Shown here in pieces: positions 46,590 through 59,200 of a DNA stretch of 64,000 bases. The position numbers and the translations under genes are program-made. The DNA comes from Ophiura sarsii (lineage: Eukaryota > Echinodermata > Ophiuroidea > Amphilepidida > Ophiuridae), in assembly GCA_035610835.1 (NCBI GenBank), contig CM069459.1, forward strand, positions 22,583,636 to 22,647,635. Direction: 5' to 3'. The notes under the pieces were generated by a model that ran no database searches, was not told where the DNA came from, and was given only the letters and a program-made list of their open reading frames with translations. Within the stretch, counting starts at the first letter, position 1. Each line of letters opens with the position of its first letter.

Positions 46590-47690
46590 CGGACGAGTTT
46601 TAATCTGTCAAGCTTTCGTCAGGATTAGCTCTGACTTCTTCAGGACCAAATTATTGTAATATTAAACAAAACATAGAGATTGCCACTTCTCTTGTTATCA
46701 TCATTTGGGCTGCCCCTTGCCCGATGATTTTAGAGTAGGTGCCCTTTCCTACTTGTGAAAGAATTGGTGGCTCTGAAAAGAGCCGTTCAGATGGATTGCC
46801 GCTTCCACTGAACACGTAGGTTGCCACTGGCCTACTATATATAAATTTGGTTCTAATAGAACCTCCAAAGGACTGCCCCTTGACCAATGGAAATAACGTA
46901 GAGACTGCCCCTTGTCTACTACAGACTACACAAGTCTAATGCACAGTAGTGCGGTCACTGATCTGTAAAGATCGTTTGACGCTGTAACGAACTTGAGCAG
47001 GGTATATAATGGTTCATTGCGGACCTGGCTGAAAAAATTACAAGACTGTTATCGATTGGCGGGATTGATTGATACTGTAGGAAATAGAGAGCGCCACATG
47101 CGGCTAATATCTTTGCCATCATTTCTATTGATTGTAGATGATTCATTGATTCTGATCTCTAGAGCTTCACAAACAAGCCGCATACTAAGATTGGAAACCT
47201 GTGCAATGCTTTTGGATTGGTTCCAGAGTGGTTCATGACCTTCTTCACACGCATGTTCAGCTAGTGCCGAGCTATCTTTCTTGCCTTGTAATGTAGCTCT
47301 TTTGTGTTCAGACAATCTGACCTTTAAAGGCCTTTTTGACCAATATATTGTTCACCACAACTACATGGTATGCTATATACGCAAGGTGAACGACCCTTGG
47401 GCATAGGATCTTTAGGTTTGCTGACAATATCTCTGCGTTTGGTCGATTTGGTGAAGTGAGTTTTAACACCGGCACGATTTAAGAATCGGCAAATTTTGTC
47501 TGAGACACCTTTGACAAATGACATGAACGTGATACCTTTGTAGTCATCTTCCACTGTCTTTTCCTGGCTTACATTAGCACTTTGTCTTCTAATAGCTTTG
47601 TAAGATTGGAGTAAGGTCGGATTAACGATTGTCCATGTTAAACTTCCGAGTAGTGACCGTGTGGACGGCACCCTTGTTAACTAATCCGAC
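46590..47690 (-). pseudogene. Penelope-like element fragment with GIY-YIG endonuclease
   Basis: The minus-strand frame at 47324-47671 reads SFVKGVSDKICRFLNRAGV, then a VYSIPCSCGEQYIGQKG block, which is the GIY-YIG motif of Penelope-like elements (here VYS...YIG). After a frameshift near 47320, SEHKRATLQGKKDSSALAEH and a CEEGHEPLW block continue the endonuclease domain to about 47050. The upstream RT domain is missing. At the 3' side, 46614-46643, lies a hammerhead-like core. The neighbouring sequence up to 47700 is an inverted repeat of another family. Confidence 0.8.
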
Positions 47691-47700
47691 CTTACTCCGA
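47611..47700. repeat. Inverted repeat GGAGTAAGGTCGGATTA
   Basis: The sequence GGAGTAAGGTCGGATTA at 47611 is matched by an inverted copy at about 47682-47698. The intervening 55 bp contain GTGTGGACGG, related pieces of which appear near 47770 and 48230. Probably a small transposon or its end. Confidence 0.5.
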
Positions 47701-49420
47701 CCCGATTTATTCCTGAGATTTCTCAGGAGTAACGCGCTTAACACGAGCTGCAGTTCGGAGTAGCACGCCCGTGTGGATGCACTTACCACGATCTCTGGCG
47801 TAAACCTTCGCCAATGATGTGACGATGCCACAAACGCATCCGATGCTGATCATCCCTATCAGATCGTCCGCCTTGAAAAAATACCGCTGTTGCTATCAGC
47901 ATTGGCATTAAATCTTGTATACCACCATCCGAAAAAAGGCGAAAAATTAGTTACAAAAAGAGAAATTTCGATCTTGAATTCATGTTTACAAGCGAGCGAT
48001 AAATAAACCTAGCTGAAATAATCGAATAAAGGAACCGACAATTTGGAAATAACGGAATAAATCGTATTGTAAACTGGAAACCAATGCTTAGCACCAGGCT
48101 GCCGAAAACGGGATTCGAAATAATCAGAACTCCGATATTTACCGATATATTCCGATATTTACTCCTAAGCCCCTGCGATGGTCGTGTTAACTTTGTCGGA
48201 AAACTTCAGAGTAACGTTGTATTTAGTACCGTGTGGACAACTGTCCGGAGTAGAGGAAATATGTGTGGATTTTTTATTGCTGCATGGTCTAAATTTACGC
48301 CGATCACAAACTGGTCCAAAAAAATGTTTTACTTCTAATAATGTTGAGAAATGCACCAATTCTGATTAAACGGGACAAAACTTAAGTTTTACATACTTAA
48401 TGACCCACAAACTATATATTGTTGGAAAGCTTATGATTCAAGGTTTTTCATTTTTGCAAAAAAGAATCAAATTATACAGGGTGTGTAACATTTTTATAGG
48501 GTGGAACATAAAAAAGAGTTGATCGTTTTTGCTCCTCACAAAATATTTTGATAGTTTGTACAATTAGGGTTTAGCTGAAGATAGTCACCTAAATCAGAAC
48601 AACCGCAGAAGGTGCTACCAAATTTGCTAAGAATCACTTGCCCAAAATGTACACAGGAAAAGTACAGGGTGTCTAAAATTATGATGAAATAATGCATAAA
48701 ATGAAGGTTTGTGTATAATATTCTATGAAATTAAGTTAGCATGGACTATTTAATTTAAAAGAAAATGGTTATCAAAATGAACTACATGAATATCGTTAAA
48801 GTTCCTTTTATTTTAAATACAAGGTGGTCCAAAATATGTCTAAATAGCAAAATTTTCATAAATCTATGAACAATTCTGTGAAGAAACACTTCTGGCTTTT
48901 TTAGTTAAATGTTTTACTACCCAGGGTAGAAAAGGACCGAAGAGTCACACAGATGAAATAGAGAGACTGCGATTTGGCCATTGTTTAATCAATAAAATGA
49001 ATAAAACTGTGTATTTTTTACATTAAAACACTCCCTGAATTGAACATCATATTCTAGTAGAGAATGTCTAGATAACAATTCCATATTATTATTCATAGTA
49101 GCAGGCACATGTTATTAACACATATGAGAACTTTCCTATGTATACTTTTAAAATGGCATCAATTTCAAAAGTTCTAGTTTTCCGCTATTTTGTGTAGAAA
49201 CCTATGGGCGCCACATCCACCGGCCCCACCCTTGACTCACTCGACGTTTAGATTGATAGCTTCACTGTTGCTAAACATGTGGCTTTAATCCTTTTTTTAT
49301 TCGGTAGCTGGATAAATTGTCTTTAATATGATACCAAAAATGTTATGTTTTTTGACAACTTCTATTTAAAATAGAGACACGTATCACGATTTTAAGGATT
49401 TTTTGAAACGGCCCCACGTT
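47700..49420. other. No gene recognised
   Basis: Mostly AT-rich. The motif TACAGGGTGT occurs at about 48474 and 48663, and a GGTGGTCC at 48822, which look like scattered mariner-type ends without partners. Confidence 0.4.
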
Positions 49421-49429
49421 ATTTGATAT

Positions 49430-50095
49430 AGCTATTAGTGACCTGTGACCTAATGTTCTCCCGGCAGTTTAGAAATCGATGCGTAATCCAAACATCAATA
49501 ATGGTGTTAACACAGATATTTCTTTTAATGGCATACCAATTGATATAAAGACTTTCAGAAAGGATATTCTTAAATCCATTGCCTCTCCCCCAATTTGTGA
49601 AAACCTCTGGATGAGACGTTTTCCGAATTTCAAATTCAATTGGAAACCTATCTGGCAAACAATTCCAAAATGCACGCATGAAGCAGGTTGATAACACTTA
49701 ATTGGAAAATTCTTCACAACATTTACCCGACGAAAATTTTGTTACACAAAATGGGTAAAGAGTCAGTCATCTAATACATTATTTGTAATACTTGTAATGT
49801 AATTGAGTACACAGAACATTTCTTTTACTTTTGCGAAAGGATTACAATGATTTGGAATAATGCAGAAAGTGTTATTTCTGCCAAATTAAGCTTTGTTTTT
49901 AAATTTAATGTTGAAAGTGCTATTTTGGGGGTCCAAAACTTAAATAATTCTGACAAGAATCTCCTCAAATATGTGGGTGCTGTTGCTAAACTCTGTATAA
50001 GTAAATTCAGATATGGTAACCACCCAAATTTGCTATTTCTCTACGATTCAGAATTAAGAACGCGAAAGGTTATTTAACTTCCATGATAAACTGTC
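49430..50095 (+). pseudogene. LINE C-terminus, decayed (L1/Tx1-like)
   Basis: Plus-strand pieces read FNGIPIDIKTFRKDILKS, PICENLWMRRFPNFKFNW, then INWKILHNIYPTKILLHKMG, C...C and EHFFYFCERI. This is the order at the end of L1/Tx1-type LINE ORF2. Frame breaks occur near 49690 and 49770. Confidence 0.7.
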
Positions 50096-50477
50096 ATAAA
50101 ATAAAATTAGTATGAAGATATATTTGTATAATATAAGATATATTGCAATTTCTGTTATGTAACATTTTTGTGATGCTATAGTTAAAGATGACATGAATCG
50201 ATAACATTATGTTTATATTTGTATGACGGAGAATAAATGAAAAGCTCGATGATTAAAAAAACAAAAAAACAAAAACTTTCACTACTATGTGTACAAATCT
50301 GAAGATAATTTAGCATTTAAGGCCATTTGAGTATGCATGAAATGAAAGGCTTTGTATGGTTTTTTTTGTAATTGTGCTGATTGTTTCAAAAGTGATAATA
50401 TGTATTTCCGTGAAATGTGTTTGGTGTAGTATAATAAAAGCGATACAAAAGAATGTAAAACAAACATTTGGTATTAG

Positions 50478-51365
50478 ACCATTTTGAAGTTAGACCAGCT
50501 GGATTATAGACCAATTGGATGTTAGACCAATTGGATGTTAGACCAATTAGATGCTAGACCAAATGGGTATTAGACCAACTGGGTATTAGACCAATTGGAT
50601 GATACACCAATTGGATGTTAGACCAATTAGATGTTAGACCAAAAGGGTAGACCAACTGGGTATTAGACCAATTGGATGATACACCAATTGGATGTTAGAC
50701 CAATTAGATGTTAGACCAAAAGGGTATTAGACCAACTTGGTATTAGACCAAATGGGTTTAGACCATGTGGAGGTTCAAGTTCAAGTTCAAGTTCAAGATT
50801 TATTTCACAATACAATTAGGCCATTGGCCCATAATATATCAACATATTAATGATACATATTTTACATATCATATCAGGCATCAGATACATAGGAAAAATA
50901 AAGACGTCATTTGTTTTAATATATAATAATTACATAACATTTGACGAATATAATCAAGTTCTAACCACTGAATTTCTAAGATTAAGTGCGTGGTACACAA
51001 ATGCTGCTAAACCTGCTAAAAGGGTCGAGTCAGAGGTATTTAACAGTGAATACAATTTCTGATGGGTTGGATTAACGTAAACCCAAAGCGGCAAGTATTT
51101 AGTACGTAAGGTGGTGAAAAAGTTACAAATGAGAACGAAATTAAATTCGGCCTCAATATCGTTATCATCACAAAGAATACAAAGACGATTTTCTCGATCC
51201 ACATGGGTTTAAACCAAATGGCAATTAGACCATTTGGTCATTAGACCAATCGTGTATTAGTACTACTGTGTATTAGACAAATTGGTATTAGACTATGGGC
51301 TTAGACCAATTTGGATTAGACGAATTGGGCATTAGACCAAATGGGTTTAGACCGTATGCCGGGAC
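50478..51365. repeat. ~16-bp minisatellite (TTAGACCAATTGGATG), split by a LINE
   Basis: Units such as TTAGACCAATTGGATG and TTAGACCAAATGGG run from 50478 to about 50770 and from about 51208 to 51365. The gap is the LINE 3' end. Confidence 0.8.
50772..51205 (-). pseudogene. LINE 3' end inserted in the minisatellite
   Basis: The minus strand reads ENRLCILCDDNDIEAEFNF, then LRTKYLPLWVYVNPTHQK and a LAGLAAFVYHAL block, typical of LINE C-termini with C..C and later Cys. The 3' tail consists of (TTGAAC) repeats at 50772-50795. Only the last few hundred bases inserted (5' truncation). Clear target duplications are not visible. Confidence 0.7.
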
Positions 51366-51509
51366 CGTATGGCGATAGAACGTTCAATATGAACTACCTA
51401 CGATGTTATTCAAGTCACATGGAAGCATAGGAGCATAATGTGTCAATGACCTGGTTAGCATTTCAAATCGAACGACCGGTCGTGCACAAGTTGGATCGAA
51501 GTAAACTGC

Positions 51510-51870
51510 AGCACTTTCTTAAAGGTAGGTGTATCGATTGCTGGCCCGATTTTCAACTAGATGTTTTCTATTTTAGATGACGGGTCGTCCTTAAAATAGT
51601 CATATTCCAAAGTTTGAGTTGCATAACTCCAATGGTTCTTATTTAGAAGCACAAGATGACATGAGATTTGTCCATTGAGTAGTACATAAACTAGCTGGGT
51701 GGTTAACCACCGTTGGCAGTAAGTCACCGCATTTTAGCCTATAACGTCTAAATGGAACATATCTCGAGCCAAACATTTAACAGAAATAATGAGAAAAATC
51801 TGTAGTTTCTTCCCATATCAAAATATGTTGATGTGCTATAGTGATCGGCACCCTCACCATTGCCACACTA
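51510..51870 (-). repeat. Dispersed repeat, copy 2
   Basis: Inverted relative of 8720-9105. Shared blocks include GTTTGAGTTGCATAACTCCA and GGTGGTTAACCACC. Confidence 0.65.
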
Positions 51871-52345
51871 CAACTTATCTATGGTTTACAACCATACAAC
51901 CATGATGAAGAGTGTGGCACTTCAGTAAGTTTAGTAAATTAATTGAACAACAAATGACGCACAACTCGTCATAGGGAACGACCAGGATCGACCTTAGTAT
52001 GCAACCCGGGTATGTAATCGTGAATGTCTGGTTATTAAATCAACCTCATCGCACTTCGTCCGCCATGTCCAATATTTGCATTAGTCAAAACAATCGCAAT
52101 ACAACGATAACCATGTACTGCTGTTTAAATGTGGTTGACTTATCTATATGTAATAACTAATTGTGTCAAAAAATTAAACTTTGCACTCTCAATATGATAT
52201 ACAATTCCTGATGATATATAGGCTTATATAGCGTGAAATGCGCAAATGACCAAGTAAAACATTAGTAGGAGAACAGCAGTAACAGTAAAAGAATTGATGC
52301 CAATAACGTACCTGGGAGAATAACTTTGGATTTGAAATAGACAAA
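51870..52345. other. Sequence upstream of the SLC4 gene
   Basis: No further exon is evident. A promoter or 5' UTR exon may lie here, but nothing in the sequence fixes it. Confidence 0.3.
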
Positions 52346-53284
52346 ATGGAAGGTGCTTCATTTCTTGTTGGTGGGGAAGATGATGGTGATGATGATGATG
52401 AACAATTGAATAACAATAACAGTGATAGTGACAATGACAGTGACAGTGACAGTGACGTCGAAAAGGAAATAATGAAGATGTCAACTGAAATTGAGGACGT
52501 CATTAAAGAAGCCCCGGCAACTTCTGCCGCCACATCTGAAGATGATCGAAGACTAGACATGACGTCATCGGGTATAAGTGTCGCGACTTCAAGTAGGTCT
52601 CGGTACCCTAATGCTGCTGCTGCAGCTGATTGTGGAGATGTTAGGTCTAGTCCTCCTCATAGTAGGGTCACGTTCGCTCTTCCTAGCGATTCTAAGGCAG
52701 ATGGTTCGAATATGAACGACGTTGAAGAGCATGACGACGAGAAAATGCATGTGAAATTCCGTAGAACAAGTGAGCCGTTTCATGCACATCCTCTGCTGCA
52801 GAAGACATCAAGAACGACTTCATCGCCTGCAATGTTATCACGGTCAGCGATGAAAGGCAACAGAGGCTTATCTCAATCTCACAATCTATCGCTAGAATTA
52901 AGAGAAACCGAAATAGATGAAACGGGCGAAGAAGAAGGAGCGGAAGAGGAATCTAACGAAGGTCTTAGTATTGAAGAAAATTCCGAAAAAGGCACCGGAA
53001 GAGGAAATTACATGACTGGGAAGAGCTCCCCACTGAATGACTCTCTCGACACGACAGATATCATTCAAGAAGAGGCGAGTGAGACCGAGACTGACAATCT
53101 TATAACAGAAGACGCTACAGAAGAAGTTAGTGATTTGCCGAAGCCAAGAATGTACTCTTTTGATGATCTTAACCGGAGTGTTGATGACATGATGTCTGAG
53201 ATTGTAGACATCACTGGTAGGACGCCACCAACACCAAATGATGAACTAGTCGGTGGTCCAGGTGCACCACTTCCAACAGTACCG
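52346..53284 (+). CDS. SLC4-family anion/bicarbonate transporter, N-terminal exon
   Basis: An open exon of 313 codons with ATG in good context (ACAAAATGG), ending at a donor (CCG|GTAATT) in phase 0. It encodes the variable cytoplasmic N-terminus: an acidic Asp/Ser run near residues 10-40, a Ser-rich middle, a Glu-rich tract near 190-215 and a final segment LPKPRMYSFDDLNRSVDDMM. Alone it would not be recognisable; the identity comes from the next exon, to which it joins in frame. SLC4 proteins exchange or cotransport chloride and bicarbonate across the plasma membrane. The reading frame runs on 57 nt past the donor to a stop at 53339, which I consider intron. Earlier non-coding exons are possible. 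Confidence 0.75.
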
Positions 53285-53788
53285 GTAATTATAATCATAG
53301 GAACTAAATATATATCAATTAAAAACTGTACCATGTATTAAAATGTTTTGATTTTGCTTAATAGCTCTTAATGGTATATATATAATAGGATCGGGAATGT
53401 TCATTGATCCTTCAATATGACCAACAATGTGTATCTGCCACAATTTCCTTTTCACACAGCGCCTTGAAAATCAAAAAGTGCAAAAAAAATGAATTCATAC
53501 TTTGTATCGCTCTTTGTGCTATAGCCCTTCTCGTAATCAATCATATTGTGCGTTAGCTCTATCTATAGAGCTTTATAGTCTAGTTATAGACGATCCCTTT
53601 ACCAACTGTAGAAAGGGCCCTCGCATGCAGCCACAATAAATATTACCTAGTATCAGCGCACGTGCATCATCTGTCTTGTACTGCTTGTACCTGGTCGTAA
53701 TACTGGGTCCTCTAGACTATCTACCCAAGCCCAAGCCTTACGCCACACCTTGAGTTTAACTCTCTGTAATCTATCTGTACATTTCCAG

Positions 53789-53981
53789 CTTTTCGTGCAA
53801 CTAAACGAGTTTCATCGAGACAATTTAGGTGGTTTAAGTACCAAAGCATGCTGGAAACCCAAAGCAAGATGGATCAAATTCGAGGAAGATTGGGAGGAGG
53901 GGGCAGACAGATGGAGCAAACCTCACGTTGCATCGCTAACATTTAATAGTCTACCTCAACTGCGTAAACTGCTTGGAAACG
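53789..53981 (+). CDS. SLC4-family transporter, second coding exon (band 3 cytoplasmic domain)
   Basis: Acceptor CATTTCCAG, phase 0; donor GTAAGA, phase 1; 193 nt. It encodes LFVQLNEFHRDNL, then ARWIKFEEDWEEGADRW and a SKPHVASLTFNSLPQLRKLLG block. The sequence VxLNEL...ARWIKFEE....RW.KPHVA.L...SL..LR is diagnostic for the start of the cytoplasmic domain of SLC4 anion exchangers and Na-bicarbonate cotransporters. Whether it is an AE or NBC type cannot be told from this part. The transmembrane exons lie outside the window, beyond at least 10 kb of intron that includes the 73-bp satellite. Confidence 0.9.
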
Positions 53982-54030
53982 GTAAGACAAAATACCCTTC
54001 AATAATCTAGGTAGAGGCGGGGGCTAATGT

Positions 54031-54722
54031 GAGAGCTTGATGGAAACCCAGGCGATATAAATCAAATTTGAAGAAGATTTAGCATGAAGCAAACCTCAGG
54101 TTGCGTCACTCACATACTCACATTCAATAATCTACCTCAATTACGAAAATTGCTTGGAAATGCAAATGGTAAGATAAAAGGCCCTTCAATAATCTAGGTA
54201 AGGGGTAGGGATGGGGGCGGGTTAGGAATTGGGGTTATGAAAAGAGTTTGCTGCAAACCGTGACGCAAGCCTCCTGTTACGTCACTCACATTCTATAGTC
54301 TTCCTCGTCAAATAGGAAATTGGTAGGGGTAGGAGCGGGGCTATGTGAAAAGCTCGCTAGAAACCAAGAGCGAGATTAATGGAAGGATGAATATGAAGCA
54401 AGCCTCATGTTTCGTCATTCACATTCAATAGTCTACCTCAACTTTGCTTGAAAATGTCAATGGTTAGATGAAAGGCCCTTTAATAATCTGGGGCGGGGCT
54501 AATAGTTTGAAGAGTTTGCTGGAAACCAAGAGTGAAATTAATTATTTGGAGAGGAAAGTAGGATGACGCAAGCCTCATTTTGCGTCACTCACATTCAATC
54601 GTCTACCTCAATTACGAAAATTGATCAGGTAGGTGAGGGGGCTATGTGAAAAACTCGCTGACAACCTAGGGCGAGATTAATCAAATTTGAAGAAGGTTTT
54701 GAAGGATGAATATGAAGTAAGA
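54031..54722 (+). pseudogene. About five decayed tandem copies of SLC4 exon 2
   Basis: Starting 50 bp after the exon, its second half repeats at about 54031-54170, 54244-54330 (internally deleted), 54350-54465, 54512-54630 and 54648-54722. Each keeps pieces of GCTGGAAACC, GAAGATT, CAAACCTCA or CAAGCCTCA, GTCACTCACATTCAAT and CTACCTCAA. In copy 1 a donor-like GGTAAG is retained at the end, plus intron sequence (CCCTTCAATAATCTAGGTA) that matches the real intron. Frames are lost, so they are not usable exons. Confidence 0.8.
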
Positions 54723-54729
54723 ATTTGAA

Positions 54730-56190
54730 AATGGCGCTACTATAAGGCCAAAAGGGTTTAGATCGCGAGCGATCTGAAAAAGGGTACATGGCTGCTGAAA
54801 ATTAGTAGCTCCCACAATACAGCACGGTCGATACCTCAAAAATACACTACAACAATAAGTACCGTATACACTATATGAAAAATATTATTTGTAAATAAAT
54901 CTTCACTTGATTCTGTTCCGTGCTCACAGTGTCAAGCGGGGCCGAAGGCACCGTACGCGGATAGCCCGCCGCTAGGCGCTAGTAAGAAAAGGAGCCGCAG
55001 GCCGCCTGCGGCCGAGGCGACTAAACCCGGCTTGTTACGAACCGATTTAAGTTAGGTCCAATTTAGATGAGCCCGCCGCAGGCGCGATAACCGACCCGTG
55101 TAGAATTTGCGAACTCAACCCCTATTTTGCGCGAACTCTACCCCTATCGTAGAGGGCGCTGTTGTACCTAGGATGCGTGGGTTTTTTTCAGCAAGCTAGA
55201 TGGTTCGCCGCCAAAAATATGCGATCTCTACCACTATCGCGCTACTAAGGTCTAAAATTAAGATACAATAATAAATAATAATATGCAGGTAACTTTTAGC
55301 TTTTAGTTGCTTTTTATTTGAGAAAAAGGCCCTATGGTTCCAAAGTTATCGCAGTTTTAAGTGTTACAATTGATGCACTCAACCTTTGTATTTTATGGTT
55401 TTTCAACCGGCGATATTAACATTTTAACTTATTTCGTATCTGTGAAACTAAATGAGTTTTGCTCCTAAAATGTTCACCATTTTATTACCATAATTCAAAC
55501 CTAATTGTTTTAAGGCGAAAGTGTCGTACCTAATTGGCGTAACAGTGTTTCTAGATATAAATGACATTTCGCGATATCAGCTATTCGTCAAACTCCCAGA
55601 GAAAGCCCCCGATGGATATGTCGGAGACGATACGTGATAGAGATTAGTTGCGTTTTTCGATGATTTGTTCAGAAAAAAAATCGTTTACTAGTCGTTACAT
55701 GGCCCTTATTCGGAAATATGTATTCCTTCATAATGTTAGCTATATGTCGCTTTGTTTGCAAAAAATCGATGAAATTTAAATTTCAATGTGGGAAACTACG
55801 TTATGCCAGTAAATCATGAAGCGGGCTCATTTACGACCTGTAGAATTCTATAATGAACAATTCCAGCGTAAAAAAGAAAACAATAACCTTTATTTTATGT
55901 TATATATTGAGGGTAATACTCTATCCAATATGGCCGCCAATAGTATGCAAATTAGATGACCTTTGACCTCGATTTTTTTTTAATTGTGTCCAAAGTGTTA
56001 TCATATCCTCACATATGACCGAGATATGTTGTAAAATGTCGATTTATGACAAACCCTACCTTAAACCCAGTTTGTGGTAACTGTGCCATATAAGTAACAC
56101 ACATTGATGCAAATGATGTACGCCATTTTCTAATTCATTATTCATATATATTATTCATATGCTCTATGCAATTTGCATACTATATTAATC
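54730..56190. other. SLC4 intron, no further exon seen
   Basis: A GC-rich block with inverted AGGCCGCCTGCGGCC lies at about 54990-55015. The rest is AT-rich. A further exon of the SLC4 domain would be expected with SLC4 motifs, and I find none. Confidence 0.5.
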
Positions 56191-56219
56191 AATATCCTCA
56201 TATCAATACCAAGCGTACC

Positions 56220-59200
56220 ATCCATACTACCTACATTACCAATCGTACTACCTTCCCAAACGTACCCTAGCTTCCCATCCCTACCAACCTTCCCAAGCCT
56301 TACCTACATTACCAATCGTACTACCTTCCCAAACGTACCCTAGCTTCCCATCCCTACCAACCTTCCCAAGCCTTACCTAGCTTACCAATCGTACAACCTT
56401 CCCAAACGTACCCTAGCTTCCCATCCCTACCAACCTTCCCAAGCCTTACCTACATTACCAATCGTACTACCTTCCCAAACGTACCCTAGCTTCCCATCCC
56501 TACCAACCTTCCCAAGCCTTACCTAGCTTACCAATCGTACAACCTTCCCAAACGTACCCTAGTTTCCCATCCCTACCAACCTTCCCAAGCCTTACCTACA
56601 TTACCAATCGTACTACCTTCCCAAACGTACCCTAGCTTCCCATCCCTACCAACCTTCCCAAGCCTTACCTAGCTTACCAATCGTACAACCTTCCCAAACG
56701 TACCCTAGCTTCCCATCCCTACCAACCTTCCCAAGCCTTACCTACATTACCAATCGTACTACCTTCCCAAACGTACCCTAGCTTCCCATCCCTACCAACC
56801 TTCCCAAGCCTTACCTAGCTTACCAATCGTACAACCTTCCCAAACGTACCCTAGCTTCCCATCCCTGCCAACCTTCCCAAGCCTTACCTACATTACCAAT
56901 CGTACTACTTTCCCAAACGTACCCTAGCTTCCCATCCCTACCAACCTTCCCAAGCCTTACCTAGATTACCAATCGTACTACCTTCCCAAACGTACCCTAG
57001 CTTTTCATCCCTACCAACCTTCCCAAGCCTTACCTACATTACCAATCGTACAACCTTCCCAAACGTACCCTAGCTTCCCATCCCTACCAACCTTCCCTAG
57101 CCTTACCTAGCTTACCAATCGTACTACCTTCCCAAACGTACCCTAGCTTCCCATCCCTACCAACCTTCCCAAGCCTTACCTACATTACCAATCGTACTAC
57201 CTTCCCAAACGTACCCTAGCTTCCCATCCCTACCAACCTTCCCAAGCCTTACCTAGCTTACCAATCGTACAACCTTCCCAAACGAACCCTAGCTTCCCAT
57301 CCCTACCAACCTTCCCAAGCCTTACCTACATTACCAATCGTACTATCTTCCCAAACGTACCCTAGCTTCCCATCCCTACCAACCTTCCCAAGCCTTACCT
57401 AGCTTACCAATCGTACTACCTTCCCAAACGTACCCTAGCTTCCCATCCCTACCAACCTTCCCAAGCCTTACCTACATTACCAATCGTACTACCTTCCCAA
57501 ACGTACCCTAGCTTCCCATCCCTACCAACCTTCCCAAGCCTTACCTACATTACCAATCGTACAACCTTCCCAAACGTACCCTAGCGTCCCATCCCTACCA
57601 ACCTTCCCAAGCCTTACCTAGCTTACCAATCGTACTACCTTCCCAAACGTACCCTAGCTTCCCATCCCTACCAACCTTCCCAAGCCTTACCTACCTTACC
57701 AATCGTACAACCTTCCCAAACGTACCCTAGCTTCCCATCCCTACCAACCTTCCCAAGCCTTACCTACATTACCAATCGTACTACCTTCCCAAACGTACCC
57801 TAGCTTCCCATCCCTACCAACCTTCCCAAGCCTTACCTAGCTTACCAATCGTACAACCTTCCCAAACGTACCCTAGCTTCCCATCCCTGCCAACCTTCCC
57901 AAGCCTTACCTACATTACCAATCGTACTATCTTCCCAAACGTACCCTAGCTTCCCATCCCTACCAACCTTCCCAAGCCTTACCTAGATTACCTATCGTAC
58001 TACCTTCCCAAACGTACCCTAGCTTCCCATCCCTACCAACCTTCCCAAGCCTTATCTAGCTTACCAATCGTACAACCTTCCCAAACGTACCCTAGCTTCC
58101 CATCCCTACCAACCTTCCCAAGCCTTACCTAGCTTACCAATCGTACAACCTTCCCAAACGTACCCTAGCTTCCTATCCCTACCAACCTTCCCAAGCCTTA
58201 CCTACATTACCAATCGTACTACCTTCCCAAACGTACCCTAGCTTCCCATCCCTACCAACCTTCCCAAGCCTTACCTACATTACCAATCGTACAACCTTCC
58301 CAAACGTACCCTAGCTTCCCATCCCTACCAACCTTCCCAAGCCTTACCTAGCTTACCAATCGTACTACCTTCCCAAACGTACCCTAGCTTCCCATCCCTA
58401 CCAACCTTCCCAAGCCTTACCTAGCTTACCAATCGTACAACCTTCCCAAACGTACCCTAGCTTCCCATCCCTACCAACCTTCCCAAGCCTTACCTACATT
58501 ACCAATCGTACTACCTTCCCAAACGTACCCTAGCTTCCCATCCCTACCAACCTTCCCAAGCCTTACCTAGCTTACCAATCGTACAACCTTCCCAAACGTA
58601 CCCTAGCTTCCCATCCCTGCCAACCTTCCCAAGCCTTACCTACATTACCAATCGTACTATCTTCCCAAACGTACCCTAGCTTCCCATCCCTACCAACCTT
58701 CCCAAGCCTTACCTAGATTACCTATCGTACTACCTTCCCAAACGTACCCTAGCTTCCCATCCCTACCAACCTTCCCAAGCCTTACCTAGCTTACCAATCG
58801 TACAACCTTCCCAAACGTACCCTAGCTTCCCATCCCTACCAACCTCCCCAAGCCTTACCTAGCTTACCAATCGTACAACCTTCCCAAACGTACCCTAGCT
58901 TCCCATCCCTACCAACCTTCCCAAGCCTTACCTACATTACCAATCGTACTACCTTCCCAAACGTACCCTAGCTTCCCATCCCTACCAACCTTCCCAAGCC
59001 TTACCTAGCTTACCAATCGTACAACCTTCCCAAACGTACCCTAGCTTCCCATCCCTACCAACCTTCCCAAGCCTTACCTAGCTTACCAATCGTACTACCT
59101 TCCCAAACGTACCCTAGCTTCCCATCCCTACCAACCTTCCCAAGCCTTACCTACATTACCAATCGTACTACCTTCCCAAACGTACCCTAGCTTTTCATCC

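Noticed and set aside
52224..52560. Minus-strand Ser/His-rich ORFs
   Set aside because: They are antisense shadows of the Asp/Ser-rich run in the SLC4 exon.
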